64,000 nucleotides of DNA from an uncultured Erysipelotrichaceae bacterium (GCA_946537255.1 CAMNFS010000003.1:21761-85760); one strand, 5' to 3'; counted from the first letter of the stretch, positions 26,781 to 36,293 are shown. Program-made: numbers and translations. Notes: generated by a model from the sequence alone, not told the origin.

Positions 26781-27383
26781 TTAACGGTTGTAGTATTCGA
26801 CGATCAGCGCCTCGTTGATTTCCTGATTCAGTTCAGGACGTTCCGGAATCCGGACATAGGTGCCTTTCTTGTTTTCCTTGTCAACACTGACGAAAGCCGG
26901 TGCGGCATAGGTGCTGTCGAGGACTTCGTTGATCACCTTCATGTTGCGGGCATTCTCGCGGATCGCAATGACAGAACCCGGAGTGATCTGTGCGGAAGGG
27001 ATGTCGCATTTCCTGCCGTTTACTTCAATATGACCGTGGTTGACGAGCTGACGGGCAGCCTTGCGGGTGGAAGCGAATCCCATCCGGTAAACCAGGTTGT
27101 CCAGTCTGCTTTCGAGAAGAACCAGGAAGTTGTAACCGGCCATGCCTTCCATCTTCTGTGCCTTCGCGAATGTGTTGTAGAACTGACGTTCATTGACACC
27201 GTACATGTTGCGTACGCGCTGCTTTTCTCTCAGCTGTGTGCCGTAGCCGCTGAGCTTGATGCGCTTGGTCTTGCCGTGCTGACCAGGTGCATACGGTCTC
27301 TTTTTGAGTTCCTCGCCGGTTTCAAGAACGGAGAAGCTGAGACGTCTGGACTTCTTCCATACCGGACCTGTGTAACGTGCCAT
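26781..27383 (-). CDS. rpsD: 30S ribosomal protein S4
   Basis: 200 residues. Primary 16S rRNA binder and, in many bacteria, a repressor of its own mRNA. Begins [15 protein letters not shown]; the S4 RNA-binding domain is seen as [33 protein letters not shown] near 91-123. Start at 27383 is fixed by AGGAGG nine bases upstream and by family length. Transcribed alone from a consensus promoter with a leader of about 170 bases. Confidence 0.97.
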   Translation of the reverse strand: MARYTGPVWKKSRRLSFSVLETGEELKKRPYAPGQHGKTKRIKLSGYGTQLREKQRVRNMYGVNERQFYNTFAKAQKMEGMAGYNFLVLLESRLDNLVYRMGFASTRKAARQLVNHGHIEVNGRKCDIPSAQITPGSVIAIRENARNMKVINEVLDSTYAAPAFVSVDKENKKGTYVRIPERPELNQEINEALIVEYYNR

Positions 27384-27556
27384 GTTAAATTGTTCCTCCT
27401 GTTTGTTACATGTGGCGAAACAACAACAGGTGCAGATCATCTGTGCGTTGTGTTGCTATTAGTCCGTTTCACTTATTGCAGCTAAGGTACTCCGGCGACA
27501 GTTTCCTGTTAGCAACGCATGGTGCAGGACTCTGCATGCTGCTATCATTTGACGCA
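27384..27556 (-). promoter_or_regulatory. rpsD 5' leader, probable S4 autoregulatory RNA
   Basis: About 170 transcribed bases lie between the predicted start near 27556 and the rpsD ATG. They hold no convincing gene, several complementary segments, and the AGGAGG site at the end. Firmicutes rpsD transcripts carry a structured leader bound by S4, so this is the likely role. The structure was not folded here. Confidence 0.5.
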
Positions 27557-27562
27557 ACGACT

Positions 27563-27591
27563 ATTATATTGAACCGGAGAAATCCTGTCAA
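27563..27591 (-). promoter_or_regulatory. Consensus promoter of rpsD
   Basis: Minus strand TTGACA (27591-27586), exact 17-base spacer, TATAAT (27568-27563): both hexamers match the sigma-A consensus perfectly, as expected for a highly expressed ribosomal protein gene. Confidence 0.9.
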
Positions 27592-27662
27592 ACATTTCTG
27601 CAGGACACGGATTCTGTGATAGAATAAACCCGTACGTTTTTTATATATAAAGGTGGGACAGC

Positions 27663-29390
27663 ATGGAGACAGTAATTAAATATCTCTCTGATATAAGAAT
27701 TGTGATCGTAATCGCGATATTGGTTATTCTGATCATCGTCTGGTTTATCGTAAACAAGATTCAGACCGGCAACTGCCGGAAACAGCTGGAGGATCTCGAG
27801 GTCCGCTATAACGCCATCAAGAGCGTGCCGCTATCCTTCAAGCTGAACAAGGCGGTTGCGATCAGCCGGGTGGAACCGGAGGCCATGCAGAAAGTAGCCA
27901 ACATGAAGGATGACTTCGATAAAGCCGAAGCCAACCTCAAGCAGATCAGCAATGAACTTGCAGATACGGAAGATCAGATTCTTGCCGGCAAGCTCAAGGC
28001 CGCAAAAGCCGGACTGCGTGATCTGGAGGCGAGTATTTCGCTTGGCGAGACACAGGTCAAGAGTCTGAATGATTTCCTGGATTCCATTCTTGAGAAGGAA
28101 ACGTTCCAGCGCCAGGAGGTCACGGAGCTCAAGAATCATTTCCGTGAGATCAAGGATCAGGCCACCCGGAATCAGGATCAGCTCAGCTACTCCTGGGATA
28201 TTATCGAACGCAACATTTCTGAAACAGAGCGGATGTTCTCCAACTTTGAGGAATGGATGTATGCCAGCGATTTTGAAAAGGCAAACGCCGAGCTGGAAAA
28301 CATCAAGGCTTCCATTGAGACACTTGAACACAATGTGAACATGATGCCGTCGCTTCTCGATGACGCAAGAGGCGTGGTTCCGAAGATGGCGGAAGTGGTT
28401 CATCACGATTACACGGAAGCCAAGGAGCGCGGTGTCTATCTCAAGCACCTGCAGGTGGAATCGAATCTTCAGCTGATTAACGGCGGTCTCAAGGATGATC
28501 TCGAGCAGCTGAAGACCGGAGACGCGGAAGGGGTCAGAGAACATCTCGATGACTACAAGAAGCGTCTTACCCAGATCAGCCAGCAGGTTGAAAGAGAAAG
28601 CAAGGCATATGATCAGCTGAATGATCTTGCCAATGAGACCACCCGTCTTTACAACGAAACGGAACAGGATATGAAATATGTCCAGGATCAGTTCGCGCAT
28701 CTGTCCAGCCGTTTCGGCCTCAATGGTGTGGAGGAGCGCATTACCGAGGCAAATGACAGACTCCGCGACATTTCCGCGCGGATGCCGAAGCTGTTCAATC
28801 TGTATCAGGAGAATCAGACTCCTGCCTCCGGACTGATGGCCTCCATGAAGGAGCTGAATCAGGATCTTACGGAAGTAAGCCGCAGTCTCAAGGATATCCG
28901 GGCGGAGATCGACAGTGCCGCCGGCGGAGAGGACCGTGCCCGCAAGCAGCTTGTCAAGCTGCAGGTGATCATGAATCAGATGCAGGTCAAGATTGCCAAA
29001 TTCAAGCTTCCTTCCATCTCGTCTCAGTATGAGGCGGATATGAAGCGGGCGGATGAGTATATTTCCAGCCTCAACAATCTGATCAACGCGACCCCTCTGA
29101 ATGTGCAGAAGCTCAACAGCACCCTGAAGGAAGCGATCGACTTCATCTACCGGCTGTACAACAACGTGAACAATGTTGTCGCGACCGTCATGATGGTGGA
29201 GAATACCATTGTCTTTGGAAACCGGTACCGCAGCACCTATGCGGATATTGACAGTGAACTGACAAGAAGCGAGCTGTGTTTCCGCAACGGAGATTATACG
29301 CAGGCGCTGACGATCGCAATCGCGACGATTGAAAAGATCCATCCGGGCAACTATGAAAACATGATCCGGGAGAATTCAAGTGAAGCGTAG
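27663..29390 (+). CDS. ezrA: Septation ring regulator EzrA
   Basis: 575 residues. Spectrin-like membrane protein that limits FtsZ ring formation to midcell. One N-terminal membrane helix (IRIVIVIAILVILIIVWFIV, about 11-30), then a long all-helical cytoplasmic part with heptad character. IISCSVEGN-like termini are not obvious, but length, topology and the ezrA-nifS-thiI order shared with Bacillus make the call firm. RBS AAGGTGGG precedes the start. A candidate extended -10 (TGATAGAAT) lies at 27617-27625, divergent from the rpsD promoter. Confidence 0.9.
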   Translation: METVIKYLSDIRIVIVIAILVILIIVWFIVNKIQTGNCRKQLEDLEVRYNAIKSVPLSFKLNKAVAISRVEPEAMQKVANMKDDFDKAEANLKQISNELADTEDQILAGKLKAAKAGLRDLEASISLGETQVKSLNDFLDSILEKETFQRQEVTELKNHFREIKDQATRNQDQLSYSWDIIERNISETERMFSNFEEWMYASDFEKANAELENIKASIETLEHNVNMMPSLLDDARGVVPKMAEVVHHDYTEAKERGVYLKHLQVESNLQLINGGLKDDLEQLKTGDAEGVREHLDDYKKRLTQISQQVERESKAYDQLNDLANETTRLYNETEQDMKYVQDQFAHLSSRFGLNGVEERITEANDRLRDISARMPKLFNLYQENQTPASGLMASMKELNQDLTEVSRSLKDIRAEIDSAAGGEDRARKQLVKLQVIMNQMQVKIAKFKLPSISSQYEADMKRADEYISSLNNLINATPLNVQKLNSTLKEAIDFIYRLYNNVNNVVATVMMVENTIVFGNRYRSTYADIDSELTRSELCFRNGDYTQALTIAIATIEKIHPGNYENMIRENSSEA

Positions 29391-30510
29391 GGTTTATTTT
29401 GACTCTGCCGGCACAACCGATGTTTCGCCGGATGTCCTGAAAACCTATGAATCCCTGCTGGAAACATATTTCGCCAACAGCGAATCCCTGTATGAGGAAG
29501 GCAGTGAAGTGCATCGTATGATGGAAAAAGCCCGCGCCGCGACAGCCGGGCTTTTAGGTGTTTCACCGCATGAGATTTTATTCACCTCCGGAAGCAGCGA
29601 AAGCAACTCCATGGCCATCAAGGGTGTATGTTTTGCGGATATGAGCAGAAAGCATCTGATCACCTCATGCATTGAACACAGCAGTGTTCTGAATGCCTGC
29701 CGGCAGATGGAACGGGTATTCGGTTATGATGTGACCTATCTGCCGGTGGATCAAAACGGGCGGGTGAGGATTTCTGATCTGCGGAATGCGATCCGTAAGG
29801 ATACGGTTCTGGTTTCGATCATGCATGTCAATAATGAAGTCGGATCCATCCAGCCGATAGAGGAAATTGCCCGTATTGTCAAAACGGAGAGTGACGCGCT
29901 GTTCCATACGGATCTCACACAGTCGGCAGGGAAGATTCCGTTTGATCTGAGAAATATCGATCTTGCGTCGGTATCCGCGCATAAGCTGCATGGACTCAAG
30001 GGCAGCGGGATTCTCATGAAGAAGGGATATGTCCCGATGGAACCTCTGATTTCCGGAGGCGAACAGGAATTCGGTCTTCGAGGCGGCACGGCCAATGCCT
30101 GTGCGGATATGGTGTTTGCCAAAACACTGCGTCTTGCGATGGAACAGCAGCCTGCTTTTGCGACTCATACAGGCAGACTGAACCAGAGGCTGAGAAGCGG
30201 ATTACGCGCCATGGAAGGGATCGAGTTCAACAGTCCTGAGGACGCATTGCCCTGTATAGTGAATTTTTCCTGTGAGGCAATTCCAAGCGAAGTCATGCAG
30301 AATGCACTGAACGCTCAGGGGTTCATGGTAAGCGCCCGTTCCACCTGCGAAAGCAATTCAAGCAATCCAAGCCATGTTCTGTCTGCCATGGGGTTCTCTG
30401 ACCGCCGGGCCAGCACATGCATTCGGATTTCGCTGGGAATGGAAAATACGGAATCGGATATTGACCGGTTCCTGGAAGTACTGAAGGAGATTATCAGACA
30501 GTATGGCTGA
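29380..30510 (+). CDS. Cysteine desulfurase (NifS/IscS-like), sulfur donor for ThiI
   Basis: 376 residues. PLP enzyme that takes sulfur from cysteine to a protein persulfide. Signatures: VYFDSAGTTDVSPDVL near 4, EILFTSGSSESNSMAIKG near 63-80, HVNNEVGSIQPIEEIA near 149-164, and the PLP lysine in SAHKLHGLKGSGIL near 199. The catalytic cysteine is probably in SARSTCESNSSNPSHVL near 322-338. The GTG start at 29380 overlaps the ezrA end by 11 bases. The partner thiI overlaps its 3' end; in Bacillus the same pair (nifZ-thiI) makes 4-thiouridine in tRNA. Confidence 0.92.
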   Translation: MKRRVYFDSAGTTDVSPDVLKTYESLLETYFANSESLYEEGSEVHRMMEKARAATAGLLGVSPHEILFTSGSSESNSMAIKGVCFADMSRKHLITSCIEHSSVLNACRQMERVFGYDVTYLPVDQNGRVRISDLRNAIRKDTVLVSIMHVNNEVGSIQPIEEIARIVKTESDALFHTDLTQSAGKIPFDLRNIDLASVSAHKLHGLKGSGILMKKGYVPMEPLISGGEQEFGLRGGTANACADMVFAKTLRLAMEQQPAFATHTGRLNQRLRSGLRAMEGIEFNSPEDALPCIVNFSCEAIPSEVMQNALNAQGFMVSARSTCESNSSNPSHVLSAMGFSDRRASTCIRISLGMENTESDIDRFLEVLKEIIRQYG

Positions 30511-31690
30511 ATACAACACAATTCTCATCCGTTACGGAGAGCTGACAACCAAAGGAAAAAACCGGAAGGATTTTATCCGCAAGCTGGATCAGAACATTCG
30601 ATACATGCTGAAGGAATATGCACAACTGCAGTTTCAGAGAGGCTATGACCGGTATTACATTGTTCTCAATGGCCAGGATCCATCGCCGGTGTGCGAGAAA
30701 CTGAAGAAAGTATTCGGTATTTCTTCGTTTTCGCTGAGTGAGCGGGTGGACTCGGACCTCGATGTCATTACCGCCCGGTGTCTGGAAATAGCGAAAGCAT
30801 CCAGCGCTTCCACGTTTAAGATGATTTCGCGCCGTCATGACAAATCCTTTCCGATGAAATCCGACGGAATCAACCGGCATGTGGCCGGAGTGATTCTTGA
30901 GAATACGGATCTGAAGGTGGATGTACATCATCCCGGACTGGAGATCAGGGTTGAGGTACATGAATACGATACCTATCTGATGAGTGAAAAGATACCCGGC
31001 GCCGGCGGCTATCCTTCCGGAATCAACGGAAAGGTGCTGCTGATGCTCTCTGGCGGAATTGATTCTCCGGTTGCGGCATATGAATTAATGAAACGCGGTC
31101 TTGATGTGGAAGCGGTTCACTTCGCGAGTCCTCCGTATACCAGTGACAACGCAAAGCAGAAGGTGCTGGATCTTGCGGCCATGATGAGTGAATACAACCA
31201 GGGCAGGATGCGGGTCCATATGGTGAATTTTACCGAACTGCAGCTTGCGATCTATAAGGCAGCCGGGGATCCCTATGCGATCACCCTGATGCGCCGGATG
31301 ATGGTGCGGCTTGCCCAGCGGATCGCGGAAACGAACAAGTGTCTTGCGATCGGGACCGGGGAAAGCCTTGGTCAGGTGGCTTCACAGACACTCGAAAGCA
31401 TTGCCTGCATCAATTCGGTCATTTCCATTCCGGTGCTTCGGCCGCTCATCTGCATGGATAAGGTGGAGATCATCGACAGGGCCCGCCGCATTGGAACCTA
31501 TGAGACATCCATTCTTCCGTATGAAGACTGCTGTACGATATTTGATCCGAAGAATCCTGTCACAAAACCGGTCATAAAAAAAGCGGAACAGTACGAATCA
31601 CGGTTCGCATATGATGATATGATAGGAAAAGCACTGGCGGAGGCTGAAACCATTACGGTACATCCGCCGGTAAAAGAGTCGTTTCTCTGA
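30503..31690 (+). CDS. thiI: tRNA 4-thiouridine synthase ThiI
   Basis: 395 residues. Adenylates and thiolates U8 of tRNA. N-terminal ferredoxin-like and THUMP domains occupy about 1-165 (ILIRYGELTTKGKNRKDF). The PP-loop is LMLSGGIDSPVAAYELMKRG near 176-195, and IGTGESLGQVASQTLESI near 283-300 is the family signature. The C-terminus stops after the PP-loop domain, so there is no rhodanese domain, as in Bacillus. Overlaps the cysteine desulfurase gene by eight bases. Confidence 0.96.
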   Translation: MAEYNTILIRYGELTTKGKNRKDFIRKLDQNIRYMLKEYAQLQFQRGYDRYYIVLNGQDPSPVCEKLKKVFGISSFSLSERVDSDLDVITARCLEIAKASSASTFKMISRRHDKSFPMKSDGINRHVAGVILENTDLKVDVHHPGLEIRVEVHEYDTYLMSEKIPGAGGYPSGINGKVLLMLSGGIDSPVAAYELMKRGLDVEAVHFASPPYTSDNAKQKVLDLAAMMSEYNQGRMRVHMVNFTELQLAIYKAAGDPYAITLMRRMMVRLAQRIAETNKCLAIGTGESLGQVASQTLESIACINSVISIPVLRPLICMDKVEIIDRARRIGTYETSILPYEDCCTIFDPKNPVTKPVIKKAEQYESRFAYDDMIGKALAEAETITVHPPVKESFL

Positions 31691-31711
31691 AGAAAAAGAG
31701 GTGGTGGAAAT

Positions 31712-31960
31712 ATGGGTCTTTTACGCCGGCATGATAACAATATCGCGCTCGCATTTGAACGGGTCATGGAATATGGCAAGACAGAAACAGAAAAGGAGTT
31801 TGTCGACAGTCTGAATCTGATTACCAATGAAGTTGCCAAAAGCGATGATTATTCTACAAATGAAAAACTGAAAATCTATGAACTTCTGACAATTATTGCC
31901 AACTGTTCCGCAAGGGACCGCACCCGTTATGCCAAAAAACTGATCCGGGTTCTGCGTTAG
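31712..31960 (+). CDS. Small hypothetical protein (82 residues)
   Basis: Mostly helical and charged (LAFERVMEYGKTETEKEFV, KLKIYELLTIIANCSARDR), with basic ends (MGLLRRHD, KKLIRVLR). RBS GAGGTGG precedes the ATG. It follows thiI by 21 bases and is the last gene before a terminator, so it is probably co-transcribed with ezrA-thiI. I do not recognise the family. No membrane segment or metal motif. Confidence 0.6.
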   Translation: MGLLRRHDNNIALAFERVMEYGKTETEKEFVDSLNLITNEVAKSDDYSTNEKLKIYELLTIIANCSARDRTRYAKKLIRVLR

Positions 31961-32004
31961 GCGTCCCGGCTGGTTGAGAGCGGTTTTTTGATTATTGTTT
32001 CACG

Positions 32005-32031
32005 CACCTGGAGAAATCCAGGTGTTTTTAC
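32005..32031 (+). terminator. Terminator of the ezrA-thiI operon
   Basis: Perfect seven-pair stem CACCTGG/CCAGGTG (32005-32011 with 32018-32024), six-base loop, then five T. Confidence 0.85.
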
Positions 32032-32174
32032 ATGGGCTGTTGAGAATCGATATACAGGAAAACCTTAATGACAGGAAATTGCTGAGTCAAAGAGTATCTA
32101 GATTCGATATATACTGAAAACAGTCAGTTTCATTCAGCTTTCAGAAAGCATGGATGGAAAGGAAGGAGACAGGC

Positions 32175-33104
32175 ATGATTTATACTGTGACACTGAATCC
32201 CGCACTGGATTATGTCATCCAGGTTGATCACTTCCAGCCCGGCAGGATCAACCGGAACCGGAAGGAAAACATTTTCTTCGGAGGCAAGGGAATCAATGTT
32301 TCCTGTATTCTCAATGAACTGGGGGTGAAAAGCACTGCCCTTGGGTTTATTGCCGGCTTTACCGGAAGAAGTCTTCGCGACGGCCTGAAGAACATGGGGA
32401 TTACTGCTGACTTTACGGAAGTAAGGGAAGGCATGACAAGAATCAACGTGAAGATGAAATCCGATGAGGAAACAGAAATCAACGGCATGGGCCCGCTGAT
32501 TACGGAATCGGATTTTGTGCAGATGAAGGAGAAAATCAGAACCCTTCGGAAGCAGGATATTCTGATCCTGTCCGGCAGTATTCCTTCCTGCATGGACAGT
32601 GATGCCTATGAAAGGATCATTGAATGTCTGCAGGAGCCAGCCTGTCTGATCGTGGACGCGGAAAAGAATCTGCTTCTGCCCATTCTGAAATACCGTCCGT
32701 TTCTGATCAAGCCGAATACGATCGAGTTGGAAGAGATCTCCGGAAAGAAACTGAATACAACTGAGGAAATTGTTCTGCAGGCCCGCAGGCTTCAGGCAAT
32801 GGGCGCAAGGAATGTACTGGTTTCCCGGGCGAAGGAAGGGGCTGTGCTGATTGAGGAATCCGGAAGAGTGATCTTTCAGGATGCGGCCCATGGCACCGTT
32901 GTCAATTCCGTCGGTGCCGGGGATTCCATGGTGGCAGGGTTTCTTGCCGGCTGGATACAGACAGGGGACAGCGCGTATGCCCTGAAGCTTGGTACTGCCT
33001 GCGGCGGGGCCACCGCGTTTCATACCGGGCTTGCAGAAAGAAATGAGATTGAGGAAGTGCTCGCCTCACTCAAAGAATATGAAGTGCAGAAAAAAAGAGG
33101 CTGA
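32175..33104 (+). CDS. 1-phosphofructokinase family sugar-phosphate kinase
   Basis: 309 residues of the PfkB fold, phosphofructokinase/tagatose-6-phosphate kinase branch. MIYTVTLNPALDYVIQVDHF opens the protein; FGGKGINVSCILNELG near 37-52 is the first PfkB signature, and VNSVGAGDSMVAGFLAG near 244-260 carries the catalytic Asp. It probably makes fructose-1,6-bisphosphate or tagatose-1,6-bisphosphate. With no PTS gene beside it the substrate is open, so fruK or lacC is not assigned. Start at 32175 has AAGGAGA upstream. It stands alone and converges with a TetR gene. Confidence 0.88.
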   Translation: MIYTVTLNPALDYVIQVDHFQPGRINRNRKENIFFGGKGINVSCILNELGVKSTALGFIAGFTGRSLRDGLKNMGITADFTEVREGMTRINVKMKSDEETEINGMGPLITESDFVQMKEKIRTLRKQDILILSGSIPSCMDSDAYERIIECLQEPACLIVDAEKNLLLPILKYRPFLIKPNTIELEEISGKKLNTTEEIVLQARRLQAMGARNVLVSRAKEGAVLIEESGRVIFQDAAHGTVVNSVGAGDSMVAGFLAGWIQTGDSAYALKLGTACGGATAFHTGLAERNEIEEVLASLKEYEVQKKRG

Positions 33105-33133
33105 CAAATCCCGATGAACCATATATTCCTGAT

Positions 33134-33727
33134 TCATGCGTCAGGAAAGGATGACTGAATGATGGAATAGAGAACCGGCCGCATTTCCTGAATGGAAGAA
33201 GGGTCGTGCTCCACAATTGCGTCGTAGGAAACAGAAATGATCATCGCGATCATGCAGTAGATTCTGAGAAGTACGGTTTCTGTTGTAAGACCGGCAGACA
33301 GGGCATAGTTCTGTACGGTTTCAAGACCGGGAATCCGGTCCTTTTCCTGTGCGAATGAAAACTGATCGGCACGGATCGGCCAGACAAAATCCCGGTGTAT
33401 GAAGCGGATCAGGTCTATGTCTTCCTCAAACCGAAGGATGACAAAATCCGCCATCCGGATCAGGTTTTCACAGAAGTGCGGACTCCGCACCTGATTCATA
33501 TGGGCGAAGGAATCATTCAGCAATTGAAAGGTCAGTTTCTGATTCAGAGCCCTCGCGATGTCTTCCTTGTCACGGAAGTAGAGATAGAAGGTTCCTTTGG
33601 CAACGGAGGCCATTCTGCAGATTTCCGCGATGCTGGTATTGGAAATGCCCTGTTTTGTGAAACAGGCATATGCGGAATTCAGCAGCTTCTGACGTTTTTC
33701 ATTCTTCTTTTTTTCTATCAGTCCCAT
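33134..33727 (-). CDS. TetR-family transcriptional regulator
   Basis: 197 residues. The N-terminal helix-turn-helix is clear: KLLNSAYACFTKQGISNTSIAEIC, then ASVAKGTFYLYFRDKEDIA (about 14-60). The C-terminal ligand domain is divergent. Start preceded by GGTGG. Sixteen bases downstream of the metallophosphoesterase gene on the same strand, so likely one operon. Its target cannot be read from the sequence. Confidence 0.88.
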   Translation of the reverse strand: MGLIEKKKNEKRQKLLNSAYACFTKQGISNTSIAEICRMASVAKGTFYLYFRDKEDIARALNQKLTFQLLNDSFAHMNQVRSPHFCENLIRMADFVILRFEEDIDLIRFIHRDFVWPIRADQFSFAQEKDRIPGLETVQNYALSAGLTTETVLLRIYCMIAMIISVSYDAIVEHDPSSIQEMRPVLYSIIQSSFPDA

Positions 33728-33743
33728 CCCTGATCCACCTGTT

Positions 33744-34625
33744 TTATTCTTCGCTCATCGCTTTATGACGGAGCCGGTAGAGAACTACTTCGGCACCGGC
33801 AAGAAACCGGACATCTTCTTCCGTTGTTCCGACTCCGTTGGAGATATCAAGCGTGAAAAGATCCCGTATGCTGTGCTTGCCGCGGAAGTACCCTTCCGCC
33901 ATCGGCGGTGTGTAGAGTGCACCGAACAGCCAGTATGCCTGACCGCCATGACTGTGGCCGCTGATCATATAGTCCGTGAGATCCACCGGAACATCGTCCG
34001 CAAGATCCGGGGTATGACTGATGACGATGTTGTAAGTGGCACGGCTGACATTGGCGAACGCGGTGTCCATATCCACGTGTCCGCCCAGCCCGCTGTCCAG
34101 ACCGGTCAGCGTGACGGATCCGCTTCCGCAGTTTCTCAGCAGAACGCTTTGATTGGTCAGTACTTCAAAATCACTTTCATAAAGAATGTAGCGGACATAA
34201 TCCGGCATATCCGCTGACTGATAGTCAAAGTCACCGAGCACCGCAAACTTGCCGAGGGGAGCTTTCAGTTCCTTCAGGATGCTGATGAGTTCCTGTGTAT
34301 TGGATTCACTGATGCGCTCGGGGCTTTGATCATAGAGATCTCCTCCGAAGATAATGACATCGGCACTGAGTTCATTGATGGTATTTACGAGTTTTCTCAG
34401 CCGCTCCTGTTTCATGAAATGCAGATAATCCAGATCACTGAAATAGGCGATGGAGATGTTGTCCATCTGGTCCGGAATGAAGACGGAATTCAGAGTTTCA
34501 TAGCGGATGGTATAGCGGGATGGGGCTGCGTACCAGGCGTCATAATACAATGAAAGCGCAATCCCTGCCGTCAGGATCAGAATCATAAGTATTCGGATCA
34601 GCACCCGTTTTACCTTGTCTTCCAT
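33744..34625 (-). CDS. Membrane-anchored metallophosphoesterase-fold protein with altered active site
   Basis: 293 residues. An N-terminal membrane helix (about 8-28) is followed by a calcineurin-like domain similar to YkuE. Expected motifs and what is present: DxH is FSDLDYLHF (Asp64-Leu-Asp66, His replaced by Asp); GGDLYD at 94-99 is intact; GNHD is GDFD at 131-134 (Asn to Asp, His to Phe); SHTPD at 203 and GHSHGGQ at 223 are intact. The catalytic histidine of the third motif is lost. Metal binding may persist but normal phosphoesterase activity is doubtful. Divergent from the HAD-fold gene across 47 bases. Confidence 0.8.
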   Translation of the reverse strand: MEDKVKRVLIRILMILILTAGIALSLYYDAWYAAPSRYTIRYETLNSVFIPDQMDNISIAYFSDLDYLHFMKQERLRKLVNTINELSADVIIFGGDLYDQSPERISESNTQELISILKELKAPLGKFAVLGDFDYQSADMPDYVRYILYESDFEVLTNQSVLLRNCGSGSVTLTGLDSGLGGHVDMDTAFANVSRATYNIVISHTPDLADDVPVDLTDYMISGHSHGGQAYWLFGALYTPPMAEGYFRGKHSIRDLFTLDISNGVGTTEEDVRFLAGAEVVLYRLRHKAMSEE

Positions 34626-34672
34626 TGGTTCTAATCATACAGGCAATGTTATAATTTCTTCAAGGACAGGAT

Positions 34673-35428
34673 ATGATTTACTTTTTCTCACTGGATTCTC
34701 TTTTTGAAAGCACGCTTCCGGTACTCGGCGCCGTGGATATGATCCGCACCCTGGTTCAGCATCAGGAGCGTTTTCTGATCATTACGGACAAGGCGAACCG
34801 ATCCCGCCGGCAGCTGGCCCAGTATCTTTATGATGCCGGTTTTCCGTTGCTTTATGACGAGATGTTCTATACGTCTACGATGGCGGCTGTGGATGCGGTG
34901 CGCCGCAATTATCCGGAACTTTCCCGGGCCTGCTACATCGGCAATGAAGCCCTTGGCAATACGCTTCGGGAAGGAGGATTTGTCATCGATCTGAAACAGG
35001 CCGACTGGCTGTTCATCGGCAGTAACCGGAACGCGGCTTACCGGGATTACTGTGACGGACTGTCTCTTGTTCTGAATGGCGCAACCATGATTTCCGTCAA
35101 TGATGATGTGCTGGAAACAGTCAATGGGCAGCCCTGCATCGGCACTGGCGCTGTTGTCACCATGCTCGAGGCTGCAAGCGGCAAGCGCGCCCTGCATGCC
35201 GGCTGGCCCGCACCTCTGCTTCTGAGGAAGGCATCCAGATATATGGGCTGTGAAGAGGAAGATGTGCTGTTTGTTTCAGACCGCTATCAGGAAGAAATCC
35301 TGCCGGCGGGAAAGGCAGGATTCAAAACGGTATTTATTGTGGGTGATCAGAATATGACAGAGGATCTGCGGGATCTGGAAATCCAGCCGGATTATATTGT
35401 TGAGAATCTCAAGGGCCTGCTAAAATGA
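34673..35428 (+). CDS. HAD-superfamily protein, NagD-like, lacking the nucleophile Asp
   Basis: 251 residues with the NagD/AraL layout. Motif I, normally DxDGT, reads FSLDSLF: Ser6 replaces the nucleophilic Asp, while Asp8 remains. Motif II is IITDKANRS near 41. The motif III region AGWPAPLLLRKAS near 183 lacks the usual lysine of GKP. Motif IV reads FVSDRYQEEI near 203 where GD-R---D is expected. The frame is intact and the C-terminal fold is well kept, so it is a retained gene and likely a pseudo-phosphatase or binding protein. TGTTATAAT lies upstream, with AAGGAC as RBS. Confidence 0.75.
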   Translation: MIYFFSLDSLFESTLPVLGAVDMIRTLVQHQERFLIITDKANRSRRQLAQYLYDAGFPLLYDEMFYTSTMAAVDAVRRNYPELSRACYIGNEALGNTLREGGFVIDLKQADWLFIGSNRNAAYRDYCDGLSLVLNGATMISVNDDVLETVNGQPCIGTGAVVTMLEAASGKRALHAGWPAPLLLRKASRYMGCEEEDVLFVSDRYQEEILPAGKAGFKTVFIVGDQNMTEDLRDLEIQPDYIVENLKGLLK

Positions 35429-36139
35429 GCGGCAGTCATTGAGAAACAGTTTTGCAAGGGCAATCATTTTCGAATCCTTCTGCAGCCGCTCCGGATGCCA
35501 TTGAACCGCCAGGATGCGGTTTTTTTCAATTCCTTCTATAATACCGTCGCTGCTGTAGGCGGATACCGTAAAGCCAGGCGCCGGGGTATCAATTGCCTGA
35601 TGATGAAAGCTGTTGACAGTGCAGGTACTGCCGAAGAGTCCGTACATCCGGGTTCCCTGAACCAGATGAACCGAATGAGAAGTATCATAGTCGCCTTTCT
35701 GTGGCTTTAACCTGCGTTGATTATGTTCGGTGTTCAGAATGGAAGGAATATCCTGTATGAGATCTCCGCCGCAGGCGACATTGATCAATTGAATTCCCCG
35801 GCAGATGCCAAGAATCGGCTTGTTTACTTTTTCAAAGGCATGAAACAGAAGCAGGTCGGATTCATCAAAGGCACTGTCCGCATAGACCGTTGTCGAGGGA
35901 TCCTTTTCCTGATCGTAGAGAGAGGGCGAAAGATCCTCACCGCCGGTGATGCAGAGCCCATCCAGAAGGGAAGCGTATGACTCTGCCTCCGAAGCGCTGA
36001 GTGTCGGCAGAATCATGCAGAGAATATCCGGATCCGCTGCCCGAAGATAACGGACGTAGTCCAGATTGTCATATACGGCGGGCTGTCCGTAGACCGTGGT
36101 TTCTCTTCCTGTCAGCCCGATCAGAAGTTTTCTGTTCAT
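35420..36139 (-). CDS. Class I glutamine amidotransferase-like peptidase C26 (PuuD-like)
   Basis: 239 residues. LIGLTGRETT opens the protein. The nucleophile cysteine is in PILGICRGIQLIN near 108, and the His-Glu pair in LAVQWHPERLQ near 212. DGLCITGGEDLSPSLY near 62 is typical of gamma-glutamyl-gamma-aminobutyrate hydrolases. It probably cleaves gamma-glutamyl amides in the cytoplasm. Start at 36139 has GGGAGG upstream; a longer in-frame extension to 36451 overlaps the divergent transporter gene and has no support. Overlaps the HAD-fold gene by nine bases, convergently. Confidence 0.88.
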   Translation of the reverse strand: MNRKLLIGLTGRETTVYGQPAVYDNLDYVRYLRAADPDILCMILPTLSASEAESYASLLDGLCITGGEDLSPSLYDQEKDPSTTVYADSAFDESDLLLFHAFEKVNKPILGICRGIQLINVACGGDLIQDIPSILNTEHNQRRLKPQKGDYDTSHSVHLVQGTRMYGLFGSTCTVNSFHHQAIDTPAPGFTVSAYSSDGIIEGIEKNRILAVQWHPERLQKDSKMIALAKLFLNDCRSF

Positions 36140-36293
36140 ACCGGTTCCTCCCTGAATGCATCCTAGCATATCCTCACACATTGCGGAAGGAAAGCCGGAA
36201 ATGCTATAATTCAGCATATTATCAGGAAAGGAAGGAACCGGATTTGGACGACAGTATACCGCTGCGGCAAGGAAAATGGAAAGGAGCAGGCCT

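Noticed and set aside
27831..29342. 503-residue open frame on the minus strand opposite ezrA
   Set aside because: It mirrors the EzrA coding sequence; no RBS, no known motif, and the plus-strand protein is a conserved family.
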